NCBI GenBank assembly: GCA_947630765.1
Contig: CANRIX010000005.1
Coordinates: 40,708-104,707 of the forward strand
Length of the DNA stretch: 64,000 bases
Source of the DNA: an uncultured Clostridia bacterium
GTDB lineage: Bacteria; Bacillota; Clostridia; Oscillospirales; CAG-382
Direction: 5' to 3'
Positions 1 to 7,742 of this stretch are shown here, piece by piece. Within the stretch, counting starts at the first letter, position 1. Each line of letters opens with the position of its first letter. Made by a program: the position numbers and the translations under genes. The notes under the pieces are model-generated. The model had not been told where the DNA came from. It saw only the letters and a program-made list of their open reading frames with translations, and searched no databases.

Positions 1-1507
1 GCTCGCGGAAGGTCTTATACTCGATGTCGACGTTGTTCGCCTCGTAGTTGGTCAGCCCGAAGATCTGCACGTAGTCCGCCCCGGGCATATAGCAGACCGT
101 CTCCCCCCAGTTGCAGTACGGGCAGGTGATGGCGATGGGATTGAACACCCAGATCAGGTTGTCCACCCCTTCCTCCTCGAACAGGTCGTACAGGTGCCGC
201 CACGCCATCTGGAACAGGTCCGGGTCGAGCAGGGTCATCATGCCGCAGTAGTCGGTCCAGTCGGTGTTCATCTCGTTGTTGAGCCGGAAAATGATGGGTT
301 TCCCGTAGTCCTTCATGTACCCCGCAAGCTCGCGGAACTGGTTATCCAGCCGACCGCGCAGGATGTCGAACGTCGGGGTGTACGCGCCGGTGGCGTTGTT
401 GGTCTCGGTGAACTGGTAGGTCAGGTTAAAGACCGGCTTGCCGTCGAACCCGTTGCCGCCCGCGTAGGTGTCGGCACGGTCGAACGTCTCCTCCGGGCTT
501 TGCGGGTCGCCGTACCAGCCCATTGCCAAGTAGGTCATGTAGACGTCCGGCGTTGCGTCCAGCGCTTCCGGGCCCCAGAGCCATTCGGTATATTCGTCGC
601 TGTTGCGCTCGTGGAACGCGCCGAAGCCGACGTCCGTGCGGTTCTGCAGGTATTCATAGTAGGCCTTGGTTTCCTCCGACCAGTTGGGGTTTTCCTTGCA
701 TTCGTAGGACGAAATGCCGTCCGCCGGCGTACCGACCATCGGGATCTCGCGGAAGGACGCGACGATGTCGTCCAGTTCGTCGTTCATGCGTTTTTGGGAC
801 TTCATGACGATCAGGTAGAAGTAGGTGTAGCTCTCCGTCGGGCGGATGATGGCGATCTGGTAGAAGGGCATGTCGATATTGCTCGCGAGGTTGATCTGCA
901 TGCAGTAGGTCTTGACCGTGTAGGGACCGACCTCGACCTCCTGCAGCGGGCGCGTCCGCATGAGTTGGTTGTCGGCGAGGTATTTGGTGCTGTCGATGTG
1001 CTCGGTCAGCCAGCCCGTGATGTACATATTGTACCCGGCTTCGTCCTTGGAATAGGGGTTCTGGTTCTCGTAGGTCAGCGTCAGGCAGTAGTCGTCGGTG
1101 CGGTACTGCGAGCGGCGGCTGCCGAGGCTGAAGTCCGCTTCCGGCGCACCCGGGAGCGTGACGCAGTAGCCCTCCGCCGGGACGACCGCACGGGTCGCGT
1201 CTGCGCCGGTGAACAGAAGGCGCACGTCGTTATCCGCCGCCGGGGCGGGATTTTTGTCGGTCGCGTTGCCGTTTTGGTAGACGGTCGCTTGGAAAATGGT
1301 CTCCGGGGCGGTCAGTCCGTGCGCTTCGTCGGCGTAGTCGGACGACCAGACGGCATCGGCGCGGGGGTCGGGGGTTTTCGGTTCCTCGCTCGCCGTCGTT
1401 TCGGCGCTCGACGTGTCGTCCGCCGGTTCGGACGCGTCGTTCGTACTTCCGCCGCAGGCGGTCAGGAGCAGAAGAAGGGTCAGCAGCAGCGCGGTGGCTT
1501 TTTTCAT
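1..1507 (-). CDS. GH26-like glycoside hydrolase lipoprotein (3' end outside window)
   Basis: Secreted lipoprotein, probably a beta-mannanase-type glycosidase. The start ATG at 1507 follows AAAGGGG. A signal peptide of about 16 residues ends in the lipobox LTAC, followed by an acidic Ser/Thr-rich linker. The C-terminal half resembles GH26: IIFRLNNEMNTDW, where Glu412 would be the acid/base, then NLIWVFNP and ADYVQIFGLTNY. The histidine usual before the acid/base Glu (HEMN) is Asn here. About 502 codons are present; the nucleophile region and stop lie beyond the left edge. The N-terminal ~250 residues match nothing I recognise. The GH26 call rests on motif resemblance only. Confidence 0.65.
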   Translation of the reverse strand, partial: MKKATALLLTLLLLLTACGGSTNDASEPADDTSSAETTASEEPKTPDPRADAVWSSDYADEAHGLTAPETIFQATVYQNGNATDKNPAPAADNDVRLLFTGADATRAVVPAEGYCVTLPGAPEADFSLGSRRSQYRTDDYCLTLTYENQNPYSKDEAGYNMYITGWLTEHIDSTKYLADNQLMRTRPLQEVEVGPYTVKTYCMQINLASNIDMPFYQIAIIRPTESYTYFYLIVMKSQKRMNDELDDIVASFREIPMVGTPADGISSYECKENPNWSEETKAYYEYLQNRTDVGFGAFHERNSDEYTEWLWGPEALDATPDVYMTYLAMGWYGDPQSPEETFDRADTYAGGNGFDGKPVFNLTYQFTETNNATGAYTPTFDILRGRLDNQFRELAGYMKDYGKPIIFRLNNEMNTDWTDYCGMMTLLDPDLFQMAWRHLYDLFEEEGVDNLIWVFNPIAITCPYCNWGETVCYMPGADYVQIFGLTNYEANNVDIEYKTFRE

Positions 1508-1540
1508 GGGTCGTTTTCCCCTTTCTGTTTCTTTTCTCCC

Positions 1541-1569
1541 AGTATACAGGAAATCCGTCGAAATTGCAA
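1541..1569 (-). promoter_or_regulatory. Promoter of the GH26-like lipoprotein gene
   Basis: On the minus strand TTGCAA, a 17-bp spacer and TATACT lie 34 bases upstream of the start codon. Confidence 0.7.
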
Positions 1570-1625
1570 GAGGTGGCAGAAAAATATTCCGCCGATTTGT
1601 AGAAAACGGCAGGGGAAAGCGAAAA

Positions 1626-1845
1626 TACAATAAAATAATGCCCCGCAGGCGGACATGCGCCGCCGGAGGGGCTCCTTAAGAGAAAACCGGCGAAGGCGGC
1701 GTCAGAATTGGCGCAAGCCGAGCCGGGTTTTCAAACGTGCCGACAAAGTCGGCACGTTCCGAGGGAGGGAGCCTCCGAGGGGGGAACGCAGAGTTAGACG
1801 GTGCATAGCACCGGCGACACGATTGCGGTCCCCCTTCGGAAAAGC
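1626..1845 (+). ncRNA. Candidate structured RNA repeat, copy A
   Basis: First of three homologous intergenic copies. In order: TACAAT box (1626-1631), 8 bases, hairpin P1 (1640-1672: GCCCC, internal loop GCA/GGA, GGCGG, loop ACATGCG), linker CTTAAGA, stem P2 (1682-1732) enclosing GGCGGCGTCAG and a hairpin with a GCAA tetraloop, a perfect 11-bp hairpin (1734-1758), and stem P3 (CCGAGGGGGGA 1775-1785 with TCCCCCTTCGG 1829-1839) enclosing CGGTGC/GCACCG and GATTGCGG. The same stems occur with compensatory changes at 10425-10627 and 40905-41095. It runs head-on to the stop codon of the gene at 1848. It could be an RNA gene or a structured mobile repeat. There is no coding sense in this 340-base gap. 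Confidence 0.6.
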
Positions 1846-1847
1846 TT

Positions 1848-2849
1848 TTATCTTGTTCTGATGCGAAGCGTTACGGCCGCGCCGACCGCGCCGAGGATCG
1901 CAAGCACCGCGAACACGAGCAGCCCCGTGTCACCCGCCTGCACTCCGCCGGACGACGTCGAGCCGGTGGAACCAGTGGAGCTGGCGGAACCAGTGGAGCC
2001 GGTCGAACCCGTGGAGCTAGTGGAACCTGTCGAGCCGGTGGAATCGGTGGACCCGGTCGAACCAGTAGACCCGGTGGAATCGGTGGACGAGGAGTCGGTC
2101 GAGCCCGTAGAGCCGGTTGAATCAGTCGACGAAGAATCCGTCGACGAGGAGTCGGTCGACGAGGAATCGGTCGACGAAGAATCCGTGGACGAAGAATCCG
2201 TCGAACCGGCGGACGAGGAATCGCTGGACGTGGAACCCGTCGACGGCTTCACGAGCGGCGTGCCGACGACCATGGCGTTCTCGTCGCTGACCAGCGCGAG
2301 CGTGTTGAGCGTGACGACGTCGCCGGTTTTCGCCGCCGTGATGTCAAGGTCCTTGAATTCGTGGACGTTGTTTTCGAACCGCTTGTCCCCCGTGACGTAG
2401 GCGGGCAGGTCCCAGACGATGGACGTGTCCGTCGAACGCTTGGTATAGGAAGCGTTTTTCTTCATGCCGGTGAAGAACAGGTCCGCGTTCCCGCCGTCCT
2501 TGTCCTTGCGGGTGTAGTGGATTCGGAAGTCGACGTCCTTGTTTTCGCTGACGAAATCGGCGGCGACGAAGGTTGGCTTGGACAGGTCGACCTGTGCGCC
2601 CGTGTAGTCCGCGAGGTGGATCGGCGTGTCCTCGGACGCGTCCTTCTTGAACGTGAGCGTGACCGAGCCGTTTTCGTTGCGTTTGACCGTCACGGATTCG
2701 TTGTCGGTATCCTGCAGCGAAGCGAGGAAGTCGACGATCACGACCGAGGACGGCTCCCCGCTGACCGGCTTGCTGTCCGCCGCCATCGCGCAGACCGCGC
2801 CGAGCGACAGCAGTACCGCCGCCAGCAGAACGGAAATGAACTTTTTCAT
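1848..2849 (-). CDS. Surface protein, module A + Ser/Thr repeat linker + TGD-type anchor
   Basis: 333 residues. The signal peptide (1-23, ending CAMA) is followed by a domain called module A here (about 30-205; landmarks FRIHYTRKDK and TLALVSDENA, ending GTPLVKP). A long low-complexity linker of SSTDSS and TGST units follows, then the C-terminal anchor QAGDTG, a hydrophobic stretch and RIRTR. Module A recurs in the genes at 3019 and 16242. The anchor recurs in all six members of the family in this window. The start has AAAGGGG upstream; I see no strong promoter. The domain is probably a beta-sandwich; binding to carbohydrate is a guess. Confidence 0.75.
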   Translation of the reverse strand: MKKFISVLLAAVLLSLGAVCAMAADSKPVSGEPSSVVIVDFLASLQDTDNESVTVKRNENGSVTLTFKKDASEDTPIHLADYTGAQVDLSKPTFVAADFVSENKDVDFRIHYTRKDKDGGNADLFFTGMKKNASYTKRSTDTSIVWDLPAYVTGDKRFENNVHEFKDLDITAAKTGDVVTLNTLALVSDENAMVVGTPLVKPSTGSTSSDSSSAGSTDSSSTDSSSTDSSSTDSSSTDSSSTDSTGSTGSTDSSSTDSTGSTGSTGSTDSTGSTGSTSSTGSTGSTGSASSTGSTGSTSSGGVQAGDTGLLVFAVLAILGAVGAAVTLRIRTR

Positions 2850-2941
2850 GGAATTTGTTTTCCCCTTTCAGCAGATCATAGTTTTGGGTTTGATTGCGTT
2901 CTATTTGTTTGCGTTCCATGAGCAAGTATTCCCGATTTTAC

Positions 2942-2975
2942 AAAAAAAATGCGGGCGCCCCGCGAAGGAGCGCCC
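2942..2975 (-). terminator. Terminator of the surface protein gene at 3019
   Basis: On the minus strand GGGCGCTC/GGGCGCCC form an 8-bp stem with one G-U pair, followed by a run of eight T. Confidence 0.8.
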
Positions 2976-3018
2976 GATTTGAACGGTTAGCGTTCAGATT
3001 TTATGGAGTTTGCGATGC

Positions 3019-3870
3019 TTAGTGTCTTACACGGACAACCGCAACACCGCCGACAACCGCGAGAACCGCGAGAACTGCGAACACGATCATACCCGTGTCG
3101 CCGGTTCCCGGAGCGGTCGAGCTGCTGGAAGCAGGAGCTTCGCTGGAGCTGGAAGCAGGAGCTTCGCTGGAGCTTTCAGCCGTCGTGGTGGTCTCGGTCG
3201 AAGAAGCCTCGCTGGAGGTAGCTTCGGTCGTGGTAGTTTCGGTCGTGGTGGATTCGGTCGGATCCTCGGTCGCGGCAGGCTTCACAAGCGGTTCGCCCGG
3301 CTTCAGCGCGGACGCGTCGGAAATCAGCGCGAGGGTGTTGAAGGTGATCGGTTTGTCTTTCTTGCCGACCGTGATCACCAGATCGGTGTACTGGTGCATA
3401 TTGTCAGCGTTGAGCTTGTCGTTATCGGTCAGATACTTGGTGACGTTCCAGACAACGGAGGTTTCGGTCTTGGCAGCGGCGTAAGCGGCGTTTCCATCGG
3501 TACGCATACCGGTCCAGAACTGGTCGGCAAGCTTATCCTTGCGGGTGTAGTGAAGACGGAAATCGATGTCCGTGATTTCGCAGGCGATGTCCACAGCGAG
3601 ATAGGTCTGCTTGGTCGCGTCGAACTTGCCGCCTTCAAAGGCAGTGACGATGGTGGCGGGGGTATTCGCATCGATGTCACGCTTCGGCGTGACGGTGACG
3701 GTGCCGTTGTCGTTGACGACGACCGTGACGTCAGCCGTGTCGGCCGCCTTGATTTCGCTGAGCAAGTTGTAGATGACGGGGCTGGTCTCTTCCGCGGAAA
3801 CTGCGAGCGCGCAGGTGACGGAAGCGATCAGCATCGTCGCGATGAGGAGCGCTGAGAGTAACTTTTTCAT
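3019..3870 (-). CDS. Surface protein, module A + Ser/Thr linker + TGD-type anchor
   Basis: 283 residues. The start chosen at 3870 gives a clean signal peptide (MKKLLSALLIATMLIASV, cut after CALA) behind GAAAGGGG; an in-frame extension to 3930 would bury it. Module A occupies about 28-200 (FRLHYTRKDK, NTLALISDASA, GEPLVKP) and is the closest relative of the same module in the gene at 1848. The linker is rich in ESTTTE and EAPASSSS units. The C-terminus reads APGTGDTG, a hydrophobic segment and RVRH, resembling a degenerate sortase signal. It has its own promoter and terminator, so it is a single-gene unit. Function unknown. Confidence 0.8.
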   Translation of the reverse strand: MKKLLSALLIATMLIASVTCALAVSAEETSPVIYNLLSEIKAADTADVTVVVNDNGTVTVTPKRDIDANTPATIVTAFEGGKFDATKQTYLAVDIACEITDIDFRLHYTRKDKLADQFWTGMRTDGNAAYAAAKTETSVVWNVTKYLTDNDKLNADNMHQYTDLVITVGKKDKPITFNTLALISDASALKPGEPLVKPAATEDPTESTTTETTTTEATSSEASSTETTTTAESSSEAPASSSSEAPASSSSTAPGTGDTGMIVFAVLAVLAVVGGVAVVRVRH

Positions 3871-3954
3871 TGCTGTTTTTCCCCTTTCGGTTTTTCTTTT
3901 TTGTTTGGCGGTTTGCATCGGCTTTTGCAAAGGAACCGATTCAAAACCACTTTC

Positions 3955-3983
3955 AGTATAGCAAATGCGGGCGGGCTTGTCAA
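3955..3983 (-). promoter_or_regulatory. Promoter of the surface protein gene at 3019
   Basis: On the minus strand TTGACA, 17-bp spacer, TATACT; 85 bases before the chosen start. Confidence 0.85.
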
Positions 3984-4063
3984 GAGGTTTTGGAAATTTT
4001 TTCAGGAAATTTTGTTTTTCGTCGCTTTCGACCTTTTTCGGGGCATTTTTTCGCGAAAATGGA

Positions 4064-4094
4064 TAAAAAAGAGCGCCCCCGCGAAAGGGCGCTC
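4064..4094 (-). terminator. Terminator of the small surface protein gene at 4108
   Basis: GAGCGCCC/GGGCGCTC 8-bp stem followed by TTTTTT on the minus strand. Confidence 0.85.
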
Positions 4095-4107
4095 GTGCAA
4101 AACGGGT

Positions 4108-4440
4108 TTAGTGTCTTGCGCGTGCCACGACCACGCCGCCGACGGCGGAGAGGACCGCGAGGACCGCAAGGACGATCAAGCCGGTGTCGCCGGTCGTCGG
4201 AGCAGTCGAGCTGGCAGCCGACGAAGCGGCACTGCTTTCGGTCGAGGCGGCGCTGCTTTCGGTCGAGGCGGCGCTGCTTTCGGTCGAGGCGGCACTGCTT
4301 TCGGTCGAGGCGGCACTGCTTTCAGTCGAAGCGGCACTGCTGTCGTCGGCAGCGGGCTCGTCCGCAGAAACTGCGAGCACGCAGGTCGCGGAAAGGACCA
4401 GCAGCGCGACGACGAGGATCGCGGAAAGTACCTTCTTCAT
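4108..4440 (-). CDS. Minimal surface protein: signal peptide, repeat linker, anchor only
   Basis: 110 residues with no globular domain. A signal peptide (about 1-23, ending VLAVSA) leads into five near-identical STESSAA units and then APTTGDTG, a hydrophobic segment and ARARH, the same C-terminus as its two neighbours. It has a consensus promoter, a good ribosome site (GAAAGGGGG) and a terminator, so it looks expressed rather than decayed. It may be a cell-surface stalk, or a paralogue that lost its module. The repeat units are nearly identical at DNA level, so the copy number is likely to vary between strains. Confidence 0.75.
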   Translation of the reverse strand: MKKVLSAILVVALLVLSATCVLAVSADEPAADDSSAASTESSAASTESSAASTESSAASTESSAASTESSAASSAASSTAPTTGDTGLIVLAVLAVLSAVGGVVVARARH

Positions 4441-4522
4441 GATGGTTTCCCCCTTTCATTTGCTTTGTTTTCCGTCCTCCGAGCAGGAAATTTCCCCCTA
4501 CCCGCTCGAAAAACCGTCTCCT

Positions 4523-4551
4523 ATTATAGTCCAACAGGCAGCAAATGTCAA
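4523..4551 (-). promoter_or_regulatory. Consensus promoter of the minimal surface protein gene
   Basis: On the minus strand TTGACA, 17-bp spacer, TATAAT: a perfect sigma-A match, stronger than most others in the window. Confidence 0.9.
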
Positions 4552-4568
4552 GGGCTTTTTAGATTTTT

Positions 4569-5339
4569 TTAATGATCACCTTTTTTGAGGCAGTCCAGCT
4601 CGCCTTCCGGGGCGAAGTCGCTGCGGATATACGGCGCGTTGCCGGCGGTCAGCCAGTTGTAGCCGGTTTCCCGCTTCGCGCAGTAGTGGGCGGCATTCTG
4701 GAGGATGCGGCGGACGACCGGGTTATGGTAGGTCGGGACGGTCTCGTGACCCGGCTGGAAGTAGAACACCTTGCCAGCGCCGCGCTTCCAGACGCAGCCG
4801 GAGCGGAACACATAGCCGGTCTCGTACCAGGACAGGAAGACCAGCTCGTCCGGGTCCGGGATCTGGAACGGCTCTGCGTAGACCTCTTCCTTTTCGATGT
4901 GGAAATGCGAGGGGACGCCTGCGGCGATCGGGTGGGTCGGATTGATGTTCCAGACGACCTCGTGGAGGTTATCCCCCCAAAGCAGGTTGCCGGTCGTGCC
5001 GACGACGGAGCGGAAGACCTTGGAATAGTGCCCGGAATGCAGGACGACCAGCCCCATGCCGTTGTAGACGCGCTGGCGGACGCGCTCGACGAGGTCGTCC
5101 GGCACTTCGTCGTGCGCCATATGACCCCACCAGAACAGGACGTCGGTGTTGTTCAGCACCTCGTCCGGCAGACCGTTCTGCGGGTCGTCGAGGGCGGCGA
5201 GGGTGATCTCAAGGTCGCCGCATTCCGAAAGCGCCTTGCCGATCTCGGCGTGCAGGCCGTTCGGGTAGAGCGCGCGGACGGCGTCGTTGGATTTTTCGTG
5301 ACGGTATTCGTTCCAGATGGTGACGCGGATTTTGCTCAT
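4569..5339 (-). CDS. ThuA-like protein (trehalose utilization family)
   Basis: 256 residues, cytoplasmic, with a class I glutamine-amidotransferase-like fold. Family features: N-terminal IRVTIWNEY, then DVLFWWGHMAHDEV, GLVVLHSGHYSKVF and HPIAAGVP. ThuA is linked to disaccharide use in rhizobia, but the reaction of such proteins is not established. The start ATG at 5339 is the one preceded by GGAAGGGAG; longer in-frame starts lack a site. The gene stands alone behind its own consensus promoter and is divergent from deoD. Confidence 0.8.
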   Translation of the reverse strand: MSKIRVTIWNEYRHEKSNDAVRALYPNGLHAEIGKALSECGDLEITLAALDDPQNGLPDEVLNNTDVLFWWGHMAHDEVPDDLVERVRQRVYNGMGLVVLHSGHYSKVFRSVVGTTGNLLWGDNLHEVVWNINPTHPIAAGVPSHFHIEKEEVYAEPFQIPDPDELVFLSWYETGYVFRSGCVWKRGAGKVFYFQPGHETVPTYHNPVVRRILQNAAHYCAKRETGYNWLTAGNAPYIRSDFAPEGELDCLKKGDH

Positions 5340-5379
5340 GAAAGATTGCTCCCTTCCAAATGGTATTGGTTTCAATCGA

Positions 5380-5408
5380 ATTATAGCATGACGGGGAAGG
5401 AATGTCAA
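5380..5408 (-). promoter_or_regulatory. Promoter of the ThuA-like gene
   Basis: On the minus strand TTGACA, 17-bp spacer, TATAAT, 41 bases before the start. Back-to-back with the deoD promoter. Confidence 0.9.
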
Positions 5409-5433
5409 CGTTTTTTGGAAAAAAATTCCCGTC

Positions 5434-5462
5434 TTGACAAGGGAACGGAAGTGTGCTACAAT
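5434..5462 (+). promoter_or_regulatory. Promoter of deoD
   Basis: TTGACA (5434-5439), 17-bp spacer, TACAAT (5457-5462), 33 bases before the deoD start. Confidence 0.9.
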
Positions 5463-5494
5463 AAGGCGAGAAAACAGGAAAGAAGGGGTTTTCC

Positions 5495-6223
5495 ATGCCT
5501 ACGCCGCACATCGCCGCGACGCCGGAGCAGTTCGCGCGGACCGTCCTGATGCCCGGCGACCCGCTACGGAGCCGTTTCCTCGCCGAGCACTTCCTCGACC
5601 GTCCCGTGCTGGTCAACGACATCCGGGGCGTGCAGGGGTATACCGGGTTCTATCATGACGAGCCTGTCTCGGTCATGGCGAGCGGCATGGGGATGCCGTC
5701 GATGGGCATTTACGCGTTCGAGCTGTTCCGGCATTTCGGGGTGGAGAACCTGCTTCGGGTCGGTTCGGCGGGCGCCTTGCAGGCGCAGGTGTCGCTGCGG
5801 GACGTGGTGCTGGCGATGGGGGCGTGTACGGATTCGGCGTTCGCGTCGCAGTACCGGCTGGACGGGTGTTTCGCGCCGATCGCGGATTACGGACTGCTTT
5901 CGACCTGCGTTGCGACGGCGGAGACGCTCGGTCTGCCCTGTCGGGTCGGGAACGTGCTTTCCACCGACGCGTTCTACGCAGACGAGGAGGCGCCGACGCC
6001 CGCGCAGACGCAGGCGGCGATGTGGGGGAAGATGGGCGTGCTGGCGGTCGAGATGGAAACGGCGGCGCTCTACATGACGGCGGCTCGCGCGGGCAAGCGC
6101 GCGCTTGCGCTGTTCACGGTGTCCGATCACCTGCTGACCGGCGAGCGTCTGGGCGCGGACGAGCGGCGGACGTCGTTCACCGATATGCTGCGGCTGGGGC
6201 TGGAGACCGCCGTGCGGATTTAG
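5495..6223 (+). CDS. deoD: Purine nucleoside phosphorylase, DeoD type
   Basis: Phosphorolysis of purine (deoxy)nucleosides to base plus (deoxy)ribose-1-phosphate in purine salvage; hexameric in the family. 242 residues, full length. Seen: phosphate-site start MPGDPLRS, GMGMPSMGIY, LLRVGSAGAL, AVEMETAALY (nucleoside-binding Met-Glu) and SDHLLTGE with the catalytic Asp. The ribosome site AAGAAGGGG sits at normal spacing. It is monocistronic or reads toward the hydrogenase-maturation operon. The region after the stop holds a second promoter and a strong hairpin. Confidence 0.95.
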   Translation: MPTPHIAATPEQFARTVLMPGDPLRSRFLAEHFLDRPVLVNDIRGVQGYTGFYHDEPVSVMASGMGMPSMGIYAFELFRHFGVENLLRVGSAGALQAQVSLRDVVLAMGACTDSAFASQYRLDGCFAPIADYGLLSTCVATAETLGLPCRVGNVLSTDAFYADEEAPTPAQTQAAMWGKMGVLAVEMETAALYMTAARAGKRALALFTVSDHLLTGERLGADERRTSFTDMLRLGLETAVRI

Positions 6224-6250
6224 AAATTTGCGGAAAATACGCGAAACCCC

Positions 6251-6279
6251 TTTACTTTTCGGGGAAACGCGTGTATACT
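6251..6279 (+). promoter_or_regulatory. Probable promoter of the hydrogenase-maturation operon
   Basis: TTTACT, 17-bp spacer, TATACT, 28 bases after the deoD stop and about 150 bases before the TM1266 start. The long leader that would result contains a terminator hairpin at 6364-6392. Confidence 0.7.
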
Positions 6280-6363
6280 ATAGGTGTTCCTGACGCAAAG
6301 AGCGTTCTGAAGCGGAAGGTGCGGTGTATCTTTGGAAAAAAGCGGGTTTTTCCCGTGTTTTTT

Positions 6364-6392
6364 GCCGCGCCGGAAACGGACGCGGCTTTTTT
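6364..6392 (+). terminator. Intrinsic terminator in the hyd operon leader
   Basis: GCCGCGCCG, GAAA loop, CGG-A-CGCGGC (9 bp with one bulged A), then six T. It lies between the promoter at 6251 and the first gene at 6431. It may be an attenuator, or only the terminator of deoD if the upstream promoter is not real. Confidence 0.75.
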
Positions 6393-6430
6393 CGCGGAAA
6401 AAAATCGGGGACGGAAGGGAAGGGTGAACG

Positions 6431-6688
6431 GTGCAGACGAGGGTCGGCGTGATGAGCATCATCGTCGAGGACCGCGATTCGGTCGGGCGGCTCAACGAGC
6501 TGCTGCACGAGTACGGGGAGTATATCCTCGGGCGCATGGGCATTCCCTGCCGCGACAAGGGGATTCACATCATCAGTATCGCCTTTGACGCGCCGCAGGA
6601 CCGCATTTCGGCGCTGGCGGGGCAGATCGGCAAGCTGCCCGGCGTGAGCGTAAAGACCGCCCTGTCGGGGGTGACCGGGAATGGGTGA
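6431..6688 (+). CDS. TM1266-type iron-only hydrogenase system regulator
   Basis: 85 residues with a GTG start behind GGAAGGGAAGGG. A small ACT-like protein of the family found beside [FeFe]-hydrogenase maturation genes: RVGVMSIIVED, then HEYGEYILGRMGIP, IHIISIAFDA and GVSVKTALS. Its proposed regulatory role is from family naming, not demonstrated here. It overlaps hydE by 8 bases, so translation is coupled. Confidence 0.85.
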   Translation: MQTRVGVMSIIVEDRDSVGRLNELLHEYGEYILGRMGIPCRDKGIHIISIAFDAPQDRISALAGQIGKLPGVSVKTALSGVTGNG

Positions 6689-7736
6689 CCTGTCGGCATT
6701 GATTGAGAAGCTGACGGCGGGGGAGCGGCTGACCGAGGCGGAATTCCGCGAACTGCTCGTCGGGCGCGACGACGCGACGGCGAAGGCGCTCGCGGAAAAA
6801 GCGGTCGAAGTGCGGAAGTCCATCTACGGCGACGCGGTCTTCACGCGGGGGCTGATCGAGATCGGCAACATCTGCCGCAACGACTGCTACTACTGCGGCA
6901 TTCGCCGGAGCAACGCGAACTGCGAGCGCTACCGCTTGACGGACGAGGAGATCCTGTCCTGCGCCGACGAGGGGTACGAGCTGGGCTTTCGGACGTTCGT
7001 CCTGCAGGGCGGGGAGGACGGGTATGACACCGACGAGCGGATGTGCGGTCTGCTGCGGGAATTGAAGCGGCGGCACCCGGACTGCGCTTTGACGCTTTCG
7101 CTCGGCGAACGTTCGCGGGAGAGCTATCAGGCGCTGTTCGACGCGGGGGCGGACCGCTACCTGCTGCGGCACGAAACGGCGGACCGAACGCACTACGGCC
7201 GCCTGCATCCGCCGGAGCTGTCGTTCGACAACCGCATGCAATGCCTGCGGGATTTGCGGGAGATCGGGTATCAGGTCGGGTGCGGATTCATGGTCGGGTC
7301 GCCGTTCCAGACGGAGGCGGAACTGGCGAAGGACCTGCTGTTCGTGCAGGAATTCCGTCCGGATATGTGCGGTATCGGACCGTTCATCCCGCACCGCGAC
7401 ACCCCGTTCCGGGGGGAGAGCGCCGGGTCGGTGGAACTGACCTGCTTCCTGCTTTCGGTGATCCGGCTGGTCTACCCGCCGGTGCTGCTGCCCGCGACGA
7501 CGGCGCTCGGGACGCTGCATCCGCGTGGGCGGGAGCTGGGCATCCTCGCCGGGGCGAACGTGGTCATGCCCAATCTGTCCCCGGTCTCGGTGCGGAAAAA
7601 ATACGAACTTTACGATAATAAGATCTGCACGGGCGAGGAAGCGGCGGAATGCCGCGGCTGCCTTGCGCGTCGCATGGAATCCATCGGCTACCGCCTGACG
7701 GTAGACCGGGGCGACATCAGAAAAGGAGAAAGGTGA
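6681..7736 (+). CDS. hydE: [FeFe]-hydrogenase H-cluster radical SAM maturase HydE
   Basis: Radical S-adenosylmethionine enzyme acting in assembly of the two-iron subcluster. 351 residues. The SAM-cluster motif CRNDCYYC (CX3CX2C) is at about residues 70-77, followed by GIRRSN, the glycine-rich FVLQGGED, GCGFMVGSPFQT and the late ATTALGTLHP typical of HydE. It is second gene of the maturation operon, overlapping the regulator and six bases before hydG. No structural hydrogenase gene lies in the window. Confidence 0.95.
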   Translation: MGDLSALIEKLTAGERLTEAEFRELLVGRDDATAKALAEKAVEVRKSIYGDAVFTRGLIEIGNICRNDCYYCGIRRSNANCERYRLTDEEILSCADEGYELGFRTFVLQGGEDGYDTDERMCGLLRELKRRHPDCALTLSLGERSRESYQALFDAGADRYLLRHETADRTHYGRLHPPELSFDNRMQCLRDLREIGYQVGCGFMVGSPFQTEAELAKDLLFVQEFRPDMCGIGPFIPHRDTPFRGESAGSVELTCFLLSVIRLVYPPVLLPATTALGTLHPRGRELGILAGANVVMPNLSPVSVRKKYELYDNKICTGEEAAECRGCLARRMESIGYRLTVDRGDIRKGER

Positions 7737-7742
7737 ATCGTT

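Noticed and set aside
194..1633. Open frame of about 480 codons on the plus strand
   Set aside because: Antisense of the GH26-like lipoprotein, which has a lipobox, promoter and GH26 motifs on the other strand.
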